From Knoxdaviesia capensis (Eukaryota > Ascomycota > Sordariomycetes > Microascales > Gondwanamycetaceae): a stretch of 64,000 bases of DNA. A program made the position numbers and the translations under genes. Each line of letters starts with the position of its first letter. Within the stretch, counting starts at the first letter, position 1. The notes beneath the pieces are model-generated. The model worked only from the letters and a program-made list of their open reading frames with translations. It searched no databases and was not told the origin of the DNA. Below, one piece after another: positions 11,923-23,508 of this stretch. Location of the stretch: assembly GCA_001510575.1 (NCBI GenBank), contig LNGK01000012.1, forward strand, positions 1,013,996 to 1,077,995, written 5' to 3'.

Positions 11923-13665
11923 ACCAGCTATGCTTTCTTTCCGATAGCAGCTGTCCCTTTCCGTGACTCGGTGTTAATCACCTCGGAGTAGTATCCCTGG
12001 AGTCATTTGATGCATATGCATAAGATGCACTTCTCACGATAGTTTCATTTGTTTTCCCGCTTTGCTCTCCTTTATTCAGTTCACGTTTTTTTTTTTTTTT
12101 AAACTCTCTCTTGTCCCATGATTCTTGATCCGAACAAATCTCTCTCTCAAGTCACCCCAACCGACTGACATGTACGATGCCCTGGAGCAAAACCAACCCA
12201 AAATCTAATCCTTGCGCGCTTTGAATGATGTTGCTTGCTTTCTCTGATTTCCGTCTTTTCTTTTTTTTTTTTTTCGTGTTTCATGCTTACGGTTGCGGCC
12301 ACCAAAATTTAGAGGTGGATTTCTTATTTGAATTTTGGGTTTCTGCTTGTGAAATGCGTGCCCTTTCGATTTAGGTTTTTTTTCTAATTGTGCCCCTATT
12401 TTTCTTTCTTTCATGTCTTTTTAGTTGTCTCTATCTTCTTTTGCTCTCCCTGTGTCTCTTTCGGTTCATTTTTGTGTTGGGTCGTGGGTAGAGAAGGTTT
12501 TCGGTACGGAGGGGCATTCTTCTTTCAAAAATACTTTTGCTTGTTTCTTCTCTTCAAATGCCTTTTTAAGTTTTATCTTGTTTTGCTGAACCTTTTTTCT
12601 TCTTTTTCTATCTTGTCGTTTTCATCTCATCTCAATATTCTCTTCGTGATTGTGCTTTACCCCCTTCAATATTTTTCGATTCTTGAAGTTTGTTCTTATA
12701 TTTTGAAGCAGCAGGAGTTTTCGTCTTGCTTCATTGGGGCTAGGTCGTTTGGCTGCTCTTTTCAATTCTCTTTCGCCCACTGTGACCAATGGTTTCCCGA
12801 GGCTACCTTTTATCGATTTCGAGATGATTTCCCTTGATATTCCTGTTCTTAGCGAGCTGGGTACTCAAATCTTCGAGCTGGCAAATTGGTGTTCTCTAGA
12901 CTACCACATTTCTTGCTCCAGACATCTTACCGTTAAGCGGCTGGATTCTGGTTGATTGATGGATCAGAATTTTGAAAATTCGAATCCTTTCCCAACACGC
13001 ATTGGTGATATTATTTCTTCACATGGTTTCGGTGTGTAAACCCTAGTGTTGCCAGTCACACCAAAAGCTCTTTCCTAAAGGCACCACGTGCGACTGGTAT
13101 GTGCCGATACCTTGCCACGTATGATTGGTAGTTGCTAAAGGTGGCCTTTTACCCGTTTAGAGACCGGGCTTATCAGGGCATCTTTAGCCAGCCCATTTCT
13201 TTTCTGCCTTTCTATGCCCGCGTACTGGCCCTTGCTTTGCCCCCCAAAAGCCCACCCACTATCGCCTGCAGGCCTGGTACTACATGGGCGAAAGTAAAAT
13301 TGTACGGCAGGCTCGGCGGAGCTGGTGGTTTTGAATGTGGCGTTATGAGCTCTAGGGGAAGGCATGAAACCTTCGTCCTTGGAGCAAATCCTTGACGATT
13401 GGTTTTCTGATATATGGGGGACATCTTTTCCTTCCTTTTTTCTTTTCTTTTTTCCCTTTTCCGAGTCTCCTCGGGTTTTATGATTCTAATTACATATATA
13501 CGCTTGAGCTGTTTCTTGAGGGTTCTGAAATCACAGCGCCTGTGAACTAGCTGTGCTACGATAATACCTTTGCGATTCATTCCGATTACCCACGTGCAAC
13601 TTCTCCTCGATAAACTTCACGACAGACCAAAGTCTGGCCACCCACACATCCGCACACAATTCACG
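11923..13665. other. Intergenic region between clathrin and ERV2 genes
   Basis: No gene found. It holds the clathrin 3' side with T-runs (12087-12100, 12259-12275), then a T-rich stretch whose open frames are low-complexity artefacts. Nearer ERV2 there are a telomere-like AAACCCTAG (13038-13046) and two CACGTG E-boxes (13085-13090 and 13591-13596), the second only 70 bp before the ERV2 ATG. Confidence 0.65.
13591..13596 (+). promoter_or_regulatory. CACGTG E-box upstream of ERV2
   Basis: Perfect palindromic CACGTG 70 bp before the ERV2 start, with a second copy at 13085-13090. bHLH factors bind this core in fungi. Which factor, and whether it acts here, is inference. Confidence 0.35.
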
Positions 13666-14332
13666 ATGGCGCGGAGACATCTTACTCTGACCCTGCTCCT
13701 GGCGGTGGTCATGATCTTCACCTTCTCGTACCTGTTCTCTGGCGAGAGCCAAAGTCCGTTCGAGGCCGAGAAGGATATCCCGTTGGCCGACGTGGCGCAT
13801 CTCGGCGATGGCGTTCTGAAGGGTGGTTCGATCGCACCGAAGCTTGGAAACGAGACCGCTAAGTAAGGAATCCCGTCTGTATCTAGTTTGCAACGATAGT
13901 TGAGTCTCTATGGAAGCTAGACTAACGGCGCCCCCATTTTCTTTCGTTTCTGTCAACAGGGCCGAGCTCGGCCGGGCATCCTGGAAGGTGCTGCACACGA
14001 TGATGGCGCGATTCCCCGAGAAGCCGACGGACGACGAGCGACTGGCGCTGAAGACCTTCATCACGCTGTTTTCGCGGCTGTACCCGTGCGGCGAATGCGC
14101 CGCGCACTTCCGCACCCTGCTCGAGAAGTACCCGCCCCAAACCGGCAGCCGGAACAACGCGGCGGGGTGGGCGTGTCTGGTGCACAACAAGGTCAACGAG
14201 CGGCTCAAGAAGCCGATCTTCGACTGTAATAAGATTGGCGACTTCTACGACTGCGGGTGTGGTGATGAAGACGGGCATGCAAAGAAGCCGGCCGCTGAAG
14301 GCGAGGAGGAGCCTGGGCATGAGCTGGAGTGA
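13666..14332 (+). CDS. erv2: FAD-linked sulfhydryl oxidase of the ER (Erv2 type)
   Basis: Oxidises thiols with molecular oxygen and passes disulfides to PDI in the endoplasmic reticulum. Exons 13666-13862 and 13960-14332 (97-bp intron, GTAAGG..GACTAAC..CAG) give 189 residues. A single N-terminal membrane anchor (about 5-24) points to the secretory pathway and so to Erv2 rather than mitochondrial Erv1. The ERV/ALR domain has the redox-active pair C109-G-E-C112 next to FAD, then WACLVHNKVNERL, the flavin-binding HNxVN helix. The tail has C164-G-C166, equivalent to the CGC shuttle disulfide of yeast Erv2, followed by an acidic, Lys/Glu-rich end. All key residues are present. The next gene on the same strand, PRE3, starts about 800 bp downstream. 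Confidence 0.93.
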
Positions 14333-15127
14333 GCTCGGGAGTCCCGGAGTGGTTTATCGATCTTGCGGTGGACAGTGGAACGTGTGAGATTCTTCACATA
14401 TCAGTATAGTTGAACCTACTCTTTTTGTATTATGCTACTTGCTGCGTTCGGTTTTTTGGCCTTTTTTTTTCTTCTTTTTTCCTGTCCTTGATTTTTGCTT
14501 TGCGCCTAGCTTGACTCTGATCAGTTTTAGATACCGCGATCGTTTTTTTGGTTTACGTTTTTGCTCTTTTGTCTGTATCTATTAAATAGCAATATGGATA
14601 TGCATGTGAGTAAGACCATTAAACCTGCTTTCCACTGATATCAAAATCGTAGGCGGGAACATGATCTCGATGATGGCATCGGGATGAGCGGTACGGGCAA
14701 ATGGTCCGACTATCAGCCGTTTGGCGGTTGCCACCTACTGCCAGCTGGCAGATTATCTGACAGCTGCAAGGTGGTCAACGCAACGCGTTTGCTTGAGCTG
14801 CCTACAACTTGCCCAGTACGTAACTTGAGAGGCGGGAAGCTTTTCTTGGCCCAGGATTTTGAGGGACGTCGCATGCCTCCTGCTACCTTCAGATCCATCT
14901 TCGACTACAACCTCCACCTCGACGACATTATTTGACAACCTTGCGAACCATCTCGTTGGAAATCCTTCGTACGAATTGTACCCGAGCAGCGTTTCTGTTC
15001 TGGTTTCCGCTCTTCACGGATCCCGCGAATATCTAATCCATCGAAAGCCTGATAGCTCGTTTCCCCGCCATTGACCCAGCCCACCACAGGGCCTCTCATT
15101 TTTCACCAACAACCTCGTCTTGCAGCT
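14333..15127. other. Intergenic region between ERV2 and PRE3
   Basis: No gene. It contains the T-rich ERV2 3' side (to about 14600) and the promoter and leader of the proteasome gene, including a PACE-like octamer at 14728-14735. Confidence 0.65.
14728..14735 (-). promoter_or_regulatory. PACE-like proteasome control element
   Basis: TTGCCACC on the + strand is GGTGGCAA on the other, matching eight of nine bases of the yeast Rpn4 site GGTGGCAAA. It lies about 390 bp before the PRE3 ATG. PACE sites are known upstream of proteasome genes in many fungi. A chance match of eight bases in this interval is unlikely but possible (a few percent). Confidence 0.4.
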
Positions 15128-16239
15128 ATGGAGTTTGGACGATCGGGCGAGCTTGCCGAAGGTATATCCGCGGATTGGTGACGGGAGTCAGCGGGAGAGA
15201 CTTCTTTTTTTGTTTTGGTCTGCTTTGAATATGGTTACTAACGGCTATGTTTTGGGTGTAGATGGCATCCATCTTGACATGGATCGGTTAAAGAAGGGCG
15301 AGGTCAAGTAAGTTCGCGTTCTACTTGGTCAATCTACAGTGATTTCGGGTGCTTTATTGGGGATATCATTTGCTGACTTTGAGTTTTCTACAGCCTCGGA
15401 ACTTCAATGTATGTCAACTTGTTCCTTGACAAACCAAACTCCGACGGGGTCAGGCAAAGATGCTAATGCACAGAATATAGTATGGCGGTTACCTTTAAGG
15501 ACGGTGTCATTCTCGGTATGCAGCCCCATATCATTCGAACTGAGCACCGTTGTATACTATATAGGGACGAGACTAACCTATCATTTCCACACCCCGACCA
15601 CAGGCGCCGACTCTCGCACGACGACCGGAGCATACATCGCCAACCGAGTGACGGATAAGCTGACACGTGTGCACGACACTATTTGGTGCTGCCGGTCAGG
15701 ATCGGCGGCGGACACGCAGGCGGTTGCTGATATCGTTCAGTACCACCTCGGTCTCTACTCGACGATGAACGGCGAGCCGCCGACCACTCAGACTGCTGCG
15801 GCGCTGTTCCAGGAGATTTGCTACGGCAACAAGGACCGCCTTAGGTGAGTGTTTCCCAACAGGGTCCCGCCACCTCTGCACATTTTCTGGATCACTGACC
15901 GTAATTCTTTCATTTTCTAGCGCCGGCCTGATTATTGCTGGCTGGGACGGCCGCAACGGTGGTCAGGTGTACTCGGTGCCGCTCGGCGGCTCTCTGCACA
16001 AGCAGCCGTACGCCATTGGCGGCTCAGGCTCGACATACATCTATGGATACTGCGACGCTAACTGGAAGGAGGGCATGAGCGAGGCGGACGCGGTCACGTT
16101 TGTCAAGGGTGCGCTGCGCGAGGCGATCAAGTGGGATGGCAGCTCGGGCGGTGTGATTCGCATGGTGGTGCTGACGGCTAAGGGAGCCGACCGGCATCTG
16201 TACTTGCCTGATACTGACTACAAGGTGCGACACCAGTAG
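15128..16239 (+). CDS. pre3: 20S proteasome subunit beta1 (caspase-like, Pre3)
   Basis: Catalytic N-terminal-nucleophile subunit of the 20S core. Six exons, 15128-15161, 15262-15307, 15394-15408, 15481-15515, 15604-15844 and 15921-16239, give 229 residues. Each intron is 72-100 bp with a visible branch point. The propeptide (1-29) ends ..KKGEVNLG, and autocleavage before T30 (LG|TSIMAV) gives a 200-residue mature chain. Mature Thr1, Asp17 (GADSR) and Lys33 (VTDK) are all present. [18 protein letters not shown] and [13 protein letters not shown] are beta1 hallmarks. The 15-nt third exon carries the cleavage site and catalytic Thr, and both flanking introns are in the same phase. A PACE-like site lies upstream. 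The very short first exon is the least certain part; a later start, as in some orthologues, would only shorten the propeptide. Confidence 0.95.
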
Positions 16240-18430
16240 AGGGTGTGCGTCGTGCGAGTTGGTGGGCGGTATGAGGGTAGTGAATTAAAAAAAAAATGAA
16301 TTACCATTTGTTCCTTTGCAAACGAATTGGAGGGGAATGGGGCGGCCGATCTGTACTGGGGCATGAGTTATTCGGTGACCTATGGTGAGTAGATAGGCAC
16401 GGATAGTGTGCTTTCGTGCCTTTTCTCGTAAGACACGGATTCCTCCTACCGCTCCTAAATTATCAAGCTGTGAGTTTCCGGCGCCACTTCCGTGGACGGG
16501 CTGAAGGTGTGCGGAACCCCAACGGAGGCGTGATGGCCATTCCGAGCTCTCCTGGTACCCTCGTACTTGATTGCTACCCGTATGTGAAAACCCGAGCGAT
16601 TGCAAAGACGACTTCTCGTATTTAATGTGGCACGAAGGCGACCCAGAGTACTTACACAGGACGGACGGTGATGCGGCTACCCGGAGAGGGCAATATTACA
16701 CGTACGTTGTCTGGGTTCCGGGACACCGGCGGCCGGGCGCGCATTTGCTCAGCGAACTTGGCTGGAGCCTGTTTGTTCCCCCCTGCCAGCAATCGGAAGA
16801 AAGTCCAGAGCCGTTTCGGTGGCTGTTCTCCCCTACACGCCGCCTTTTTGCTGCACGACGGCCGATGATTATCCGGGTCTGGCTCGTGGTGCAGCATTCG
16901 CTCACGATTGGCTGGCGTGCGGGGTGGTTTTTAACGGCTGGGACTGGGTTGTTACACGCAGGGTTTAGGGGACATGAAAAACGGACAGGACATGAAACAT
17001 TTTTCTTGAATCATGGACGCAGTGTAAATGTACAGTATATTCATGGAGGACAACTGGAAGCAGCTACAGTATATATACTATCCTCTTCATTCCGGCATGT
17101 CTGTACTCGCTTTCATGAACATGGGCTAAGCCGTGAGAGCTTGACAAGTCTGAACTGTATGAATGGTTCCAGCAAGCCTTGATCCCAGGATACAGATTTT
17201 CCCAGCCAGCACGATGATCGGAGTAGACATCCATTATCTTGGCTACGATATGGCACTGATATCTAGAGAACGGGTCACTGCGAATTCCCTTGGACTCGTG
17301 TAACTTTACAGGTTCCTTTGGAATGAGTGTGTGGTGGAAGCTCGCGAGCTCAGTAGTGTTTGGCTGTCTGGTTAGATTGGGGCCGGATGGCTTTCTACAC
17401 TACCAGCCGCTGGAATGTTAGTTCATTCTATGGAACTCCCTGTGTTCTTTTTATTCTACTGTGATGCAACCCCCGCGGGAATGAGAAATCCATGTTGGAG
17501 GTGCTTGCCGCACCTGCTTCCACAGCGCATGCGGATATGATCTGGTGATGTTGCACACAACTTCTCGTTTGGATTGAGGGTCTGGGCGATGGATGGTGCC
17601 TTCTGCGACGTGGAGTTGCGAGTCTGGATGAAGAACTGAGTGCACGTACTTTTGCCCATAGTGAGAGACGGAGCTGCGTATACACGAGGAGCGATGACAG
17701 GATGTCGGGATGGAAGGAGCGAGCGGCCCAACATCCTTCTTTATGGTATCTTCATCGTTCCTTCCTCGGCATGGCTGGCCTGACCATAAGCCTGAGACTG
17801 AATTTGATATATTGGGGGATTGGCATCTCACCCCTCATTCATTTATCTTCTTCCAATATTCGCTATCCGTGAAGGACTTTATATTTGATATACTCTCACG
17901 CACTTTCACAACCTTGTATCATATATACTGTACAGTACACGCAGTCGTCTCTCTTGCTTGCAACAGATAACATGTGATTTACCGATCTCTGGTATGTGAA
18001 CAGACCTTTTTGGAGCTACAATTTCCCTCGTGCTTCCTAACTTGTCCCCAATGCAGATGTCACAGCAAGTCAGAGCATCGACACATACCGCCTTTTCACC
18101 CACCGCTGAAACGGCTACGCGCACTGCTGCATGACCGACCCTCTTAGGCGGCGTTGGTGCTAACAAACGAAGACAGGAAAAGGGAGACAAAACCCGCGCC
18201 GCCGCGTACGCCCGCGCTCTTTTCGGCTGATGAGGGCATCTGGACTGGACCAACCACAGGCCAGCGATATAGCAGCATGTCTGTCTGTCTATTATCCACC
18301 AGTGAAATGTTCGCCACCACTGACATACATAACAAGCTTTCTGTGTTGCTTGAACAGGCCAAAAAGAAACGAGAGCAGACAGGCCTAGAACGCTGTCTCT
18401 CGTACGCTGCCCATCGAGAAGTCCACTGAG
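16240..18430. other. Gene-free stretch downstream of PRE3
   Basis: I see no supported gene. The 203-codon frame at 16571-17182 has no recognisable motif, and frames on the other strand are short. A 12-bp perfect palindrome TACTGTACAGTA is at 17926-17937, and TACAGTATAT occurs twice near 17032 and 17065. Confidence 0.55.
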
Positions 18431-21400
18431 GTGAACAAGCACCATCACACTTCCCAGCTTTCCACCAGAACTTATTTTCCTCAGCTCAATCGCCCTAAAT
18501 TTCGAGATCTCCGCCCCTATCGTCCCTTTGAAAAGACCCCCCCTTGGTTCCGTTTCTCTCCGGCTTCGCTCACCTCGTCTTCCTCCTTGTTTATCCTTAC
18601 GATCTTTTCTCGTCTTTCTCTTTTTATCTTTACCACGGGAGTGCACATCTTCTGTTATATCTCCCCAACCCTTGCGTCTCCGTCCCACCGTTTGCTGTCC
18701 AGCGAGTGGCCATATACTCTCATACTGGCAGCCAGCACAGCAAACTTGTCGTTTCCTGTTTACCGCTTATCGCGACATTCCGAAAGCCTACACAGACACG
18801 TACTTAACTGGCGGCCACAAACAACAAATCTCATCATTGTCACAGCTCACAGCTCTGGCAACCTCTCTATGTAGTAAGATATATACCCTCCATGTGCTGC
18901 CGGTGCTTCGTCCGGACATATCTATAGCCTCCTCGTCTCTCACCTTCGTGGTTCTTCACCCCGATCCGGAGAAGCTGTCTCTCTTCTTTTGCCCACCTCC
19001 CTCTCCTCCACCTGTGACCGTTTTTCTTGCGGCTTCATGGTAGAGCTTGCATGTCTGTCCCACCATTACAACTCATCCTCTAACCGGAACTTCTTGCTTT
19101 TGCTGTAGAGAACCTTCTTTTTACCTCCTATATATACTTCTATGCATATCCGCGGCCTATGATTTCCCCGTATTCTTTCCCTCGATTCACGACCCGGAAG
19201 CTCTGGGGCATTTTCCTTTGGCGCGACCAACATCACTATCATCAACCCTGTCTAGGCCCAGAGGGAACAAACAAAAGCTGGCAGGAATCCAACCTCCAGG
19301 CTTATACCCACCCTATACAAGAGCCTCGATCTCGTCATCCAATCCTCCGTAATTCTTCCGCCACCTCCTCTTCGTTTCCAACCTGTCGGTGTCCTTGGTG
19401 CATTTGAAAGAATACCTACCTTCTGCATCCTTCTTATCGGAAACACAGTCCACCACACCACTTTTTCTTCTCTCCTTTCGTCCCGTGCGCCCCAATCTTT
19501 CATTCTCTTCGCTGGTCCTTTCCCTTTCTCTCTTGTCCCGTTCTCGGCCGTCGATTTGCGCCCTATTCAACACCGTCCAGTTTCCTCCACTCCACGACTG
19601 GCAGATTCACGGGTCTCCAGCAGTTCTTCCAGATCTTCTTTCCTCTCCCTTGGTGCAGTTCTATTAACACCAACGTCCCCTTGTCTTTTCAGTAGCTACC
19701 ACGTCTCTGGCCGGCCTCAGAGATTTTGCTTTATTCCACGCGACCGCCCTCTCTACGTGTAAATACGAACCTCTCTTTTCCGATCAGATCTTCAGTATTC
19801 CCCCAGCCTGGTCAGACTGTCGCTTCCTTTCGGCCTTTCTCTCTGCCCTGTGTCGAGTCTCTGTCACACACCGACTCTGTGCTTCTCCCGTCCTCACTTT
19901 GAGATAATATCACGATTTCTCATTACCCCTCCCCCTGCTGTTTTTTTTTGTCCTCACAGTATCATTTGCTTTCCACTGTAAGTGTTTTCTTTTCTCGTCT
20001 GCTGTACTTTCTCTTGGTCAAAGTTCGTCCAATCCAGTTGTCTTGTGTGTTTCTGGCCACGCGCGTGTGGTGGCTGCTTGCGTTTCTGTTGCTTTGCGCT
20101 CCACGGGCATTTTGTGCTTCGCTTCTCTGTCTCATTCTTCCACTGGTGCCCTTGGGAGCCCTTCCACCCTTCCATGCAACATCACTTCCAAATCAACACG
20201 ATCTCCTCTTTGTGTCTACTGCCCCTCTCACCCTGGCCGAGTTCCATCGGGCTTTCTTCGCCGCCGGTATCGTCCCCGGTACTGGTTGGCTGTATCTGAA
20301 TTCTGTCTCTCTATTATTCGGATTCCACTGGTTACCGCGACACGGGCCAACCAAGCTCCAGACCGCAAGAAAGCACGAGTGTAGCCGTCGACGCAACCCG
20401 AACCACTAACCCCCCAAATTTATTTTCTATTCCTGATCCCACCACATCAGCATGCATATTCAAACGCCCCCTCCCCTCCTAGAAGAAATAGGAAACTTGC
20501 CTAGCCGCAATCCCGCAACCTTGAACACAAAGTGTTAATCGGGTCTGGCTTATCTTCTTCCATCTGCTTTCACTCCCCTCCTCATCCCAAGCACCCTGTC
20601 CTTCCACATCTCCTTATCAGCATGGCCTTTTTGCTCATCTTCTGTTACGTGCTTCTTTTATCCCCATGTCTGTCGCCCCCCGCCCAGCAGAGTAGCTTGC
20701 GCCACTTCCCGCTATGAGAGTTGCTTATTCCAACTTGGGTCTACTTCTATCTCACTTTGCGGCCAGCATCGTGAAGGGCTTTTCAGACGGGCTCTTGCCA
20801 TGGTCTGCCAACTCAGCTTTAGAGAGGCTGTTTGCGCAATCTCTGGCTGTATTTTTCACAAGTTCCGATACATCTCCTGGCCTCTCCATACACAATGCAT
20901 GCTCATTTTCTTTCCTTTTCCCCTCCCGCTTCCGTCCCCCGCCACAACTGGCGCACAGCCCACAAGTCTATATGTTCACGTTTGTTATAGAACCTCTGAG
21001 TGGGCTACATCCGTATATGACATGACCTATTGCTATGTATCTTTCTATATGTTAAATCCTGCTTCCCTTGGGAGACCTGTGCCCTCTCTCCTATCTTCTT
21101 CCTATCTAGGTCTGCCCTTAACTTATCCTCCTTGTTTCTTCTATCTCCATATTCCACTTCATCTACATTATTATCTTTTTTTTTCTCCTTCATAGCATAT
21201 CTGTTTTCTCTTATGCCTTTCCTCTCGCCTTTCTCCCCAATGTGTGTGTGTGTATGCTCTGTGTTAAGGATACTAGTACCATTTTGCAATCGTTGATTGA
21301 GTCTTAGTTACTAACCACCTATCTCTGAAACTCCTCTGTCATAGTCGTTAATTCACGAGCCATACCCCTCTTGTTCATCATATTTTCTTTCCTTTCGTAC

Positions 21401-21521
21401 TGATAGCGTTCTTAGATTTTGATCTGTCATAATTCTTTTTTTTTTTGTTTTGTTTCCTTGCTATATATATACCCACCTCTCTTTGTACTATCCCTCCCTA
21501 TCTTTCTCGCCTGGATCCTGG
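18431..21521 (+). other. Long pyrimidine-rich leader/promoter region of the Pho80-like cyclin
   Basis: About 3 kb in which the + strand is dominated by C and T. The open frames here, some over 150 codons on either strand, are low-complexity by-products of that composition. A consensus donor GTAAGT at 19978 and a strong acceptor (TACTAAC at 21309-21315, then CATAG ending at 21344) suggest a 5' UTR intron of about 1.37 kb. No start codon of a conserved protein is seen before 21522. The strand asymmetry is direct; its identity as a leader is inference. Confidence 0.5.
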
Positions 21522-23508
21522 ATGAATGCTATGGCCGCTTTAATCAACAATCCAGTCGCAGCATCTTCCCACTTTGGTGCACACCACACAATTCATTCTA
21601 CCAGGAACACTCCAGCCTCTATTTCGGATCCCTCTCCGGCTTCTAAACCCGCAAACCCGAGTCTACCGCGCCGCGATCTCGACCAGGCCTTTATGAACCG
21701 CGTCGGCATCGCCTCCGCCACAACCCCTTCCACCACGATTCTGTCTTCGTCTCTTCCCTCGGCCTCAACGTCGGTATTTGCTGACAAGGCCGCTGTTGCG
21801 GCTACAACCGCGTCCCCAAAGAACGCGCAAAGCGTATCTTCGTCGTCGACGTCGCTCTCTGAGACCGGCTCCGAGATATCGCACGCGTCGCAGAGCTCTA
21901 AGCCTTCTACGGTCGACAGAACCTCCCAGTATTCGTCGCCGTCCTCTTCACTTCCAAAGAAACGCAGTCCTGTGGCTGCCAACTCCGTCGCTAGACCTGA
22001 GAATGTTAATGCGATAACCCGAGGGATGGCATCTGCTTCTGCCCTTCAGCAACAGCCTCTGGCTTCCCAGCTACAGCAACCCTCGACAAGCGACCACTCC
22101 CCCACCTCCGAAGACTTCCTCAGCGGTGATCACAGCCAACGTTCCGAAACCCCGTATCATGAATCCGATGTCTCCTCTCCCCATGCCGACCGCGATCATG
22201 TCGTTCGCATCCGCGACATTTCACATATCCATAGCCTGATGCGCGTTGATTTGCTTACCGGCGGGCCTGCGCGACTTGTTTCGGAAAATCCGAACCCGCG
22301 CTACGACATTAGTGCCATGCCGATCGGAGATGTGATTGAAATGGTTGCGGCTCTGTTGACGAAAATCACATCTACCAATGATATGCATCATGATTCGCTG
22401 CAGCGCGGTGTTGTTCACCACCAAGGGTCCGGTGACGGCCGCGACGGTGGTTCGCGTATGAGCCCCCTGAGCACATCTGTCCTTGCCTTCCACGGTAAAA
22501 ACGTCCCCGCCATTACAATCCTCAGTTACCTTGCGAGGATCCACAAGTACTGCCCTACTACCTACGAAGTATTCTTGAGTCTGCTGGTGTATTTCGGTCG
22601 CATGACTGAACGAGTTAATGAAATCGTTCAGAAGCAAGAGGAGGCGCGGAAACGGAAGGCTGAGGCTGAGGCTGCCGCCGCTGCTGCTGCTGCCACTGCC
22701 GCGGCTACTGCTGCTTCTGTGGCGGCAGAGAACACTGCGTCGTCAGCTGCTCCAGCAGTCACTGCGTCAGAACCCGGTGTATCTGCTCTGGCCACCAGCG
22801 CGTCTGCAGAGTCTGCGCCTGAGGCGTCTTCGGCTTCGGCTGCGTCGGCCACAACTGCGTCCAAGAGCACCGGCTCTGGGGACGTTACCATGTCGACATA
22901 TGACGGCGACGACGAACTAGACTCGGATCTTGCCGACGACGATGACGACGATGACCAAGTCCACGATGGTGTCGTTTGTGGCACAAGCGATGAAGACGAA
23001 ATCATGGGAACGGAGCCCAGCACTGGGGAGCCGTCCAACGCGGGATCTCGGGCGACGGCCGACAGCGGCCGCATCATAATGGGCTCGGCCACGCTGGTTG
23101 CAACTCCGGGTGGTGGACCGGCAACTTATTTTGTCGTTGATAGCTATAACATTCACCGTCTAATTATTGCCGGTGTGACTTGTGCTAGCAAGTTCTTCTC
23201 CGATGTGTTTTATACGAACTCTCGGTATGCGAAGGTTGGTTCTTTCTCGTTGCAATACTTCTCTCTGTTTCTCTGTATGCAATATGCAATATGAAAACAC
23301 AAATCACTGACTGTCAACCGTTCTCGCTGCTTAGGTTGGAGGTTTGCCGTTAGCGGAATTAAACCATCTCGAGCTCCAATTTCTCACTTTAAACGACTTC
23401 AGCCTCTTTATCCGTGTCGAGGTTCTCGAGGCTTACGCCACCATGCTTGTCGAGTTCTTTGCCCGCGAAGTTCTTGCGTCGCGCCCGCTCCATGACGACT
23501 ATCAATAA
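21522..23508 (+). CDS. PHO80/PREG-like cyclin
   Basis: Cyclin partner of a Pho85-type kinase, the class that represses phosphate-starvation genes (PREG in Neurospora, Pho80 in yeast). Exons 21522-23234 and 23335-23508 give 628 residues; another in-frame ATG follows at 21531. Residues 1-300 are Ser/Pro/Gln-rich and probably disordered. The cyclin fold begins near residue 320 (VPAITILSYLARIHKYCPTT) and is interrupted at about 372-535 by a Glu/Lys helix, an alanine-rich run, Ser/Ala repeats and an acidic DDDDDDD stretch. It resumes at YFVVDSYNIHRLIIAG, CASKFFSDVFYTNSRYAK and, in exon 2, VGGLPLAELNHLELQF. The family commonly has an insertion at this point, but this one is long and low-complexity. 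The intron donor is the weak GTTGGT. Confidence 0.9.

Noticed and set aside
16571..17182. 203-codon plus-strand frame
   Set aside because: No recognisable domain, mixed composition, no promoter or splice features; may be chance.
17906..18688. 260-codon minus-strand frame
   Set aside because: Its N-terminal Lys/Arg run is the complement of a pyrimidine tract; no conserved motif or splice context.
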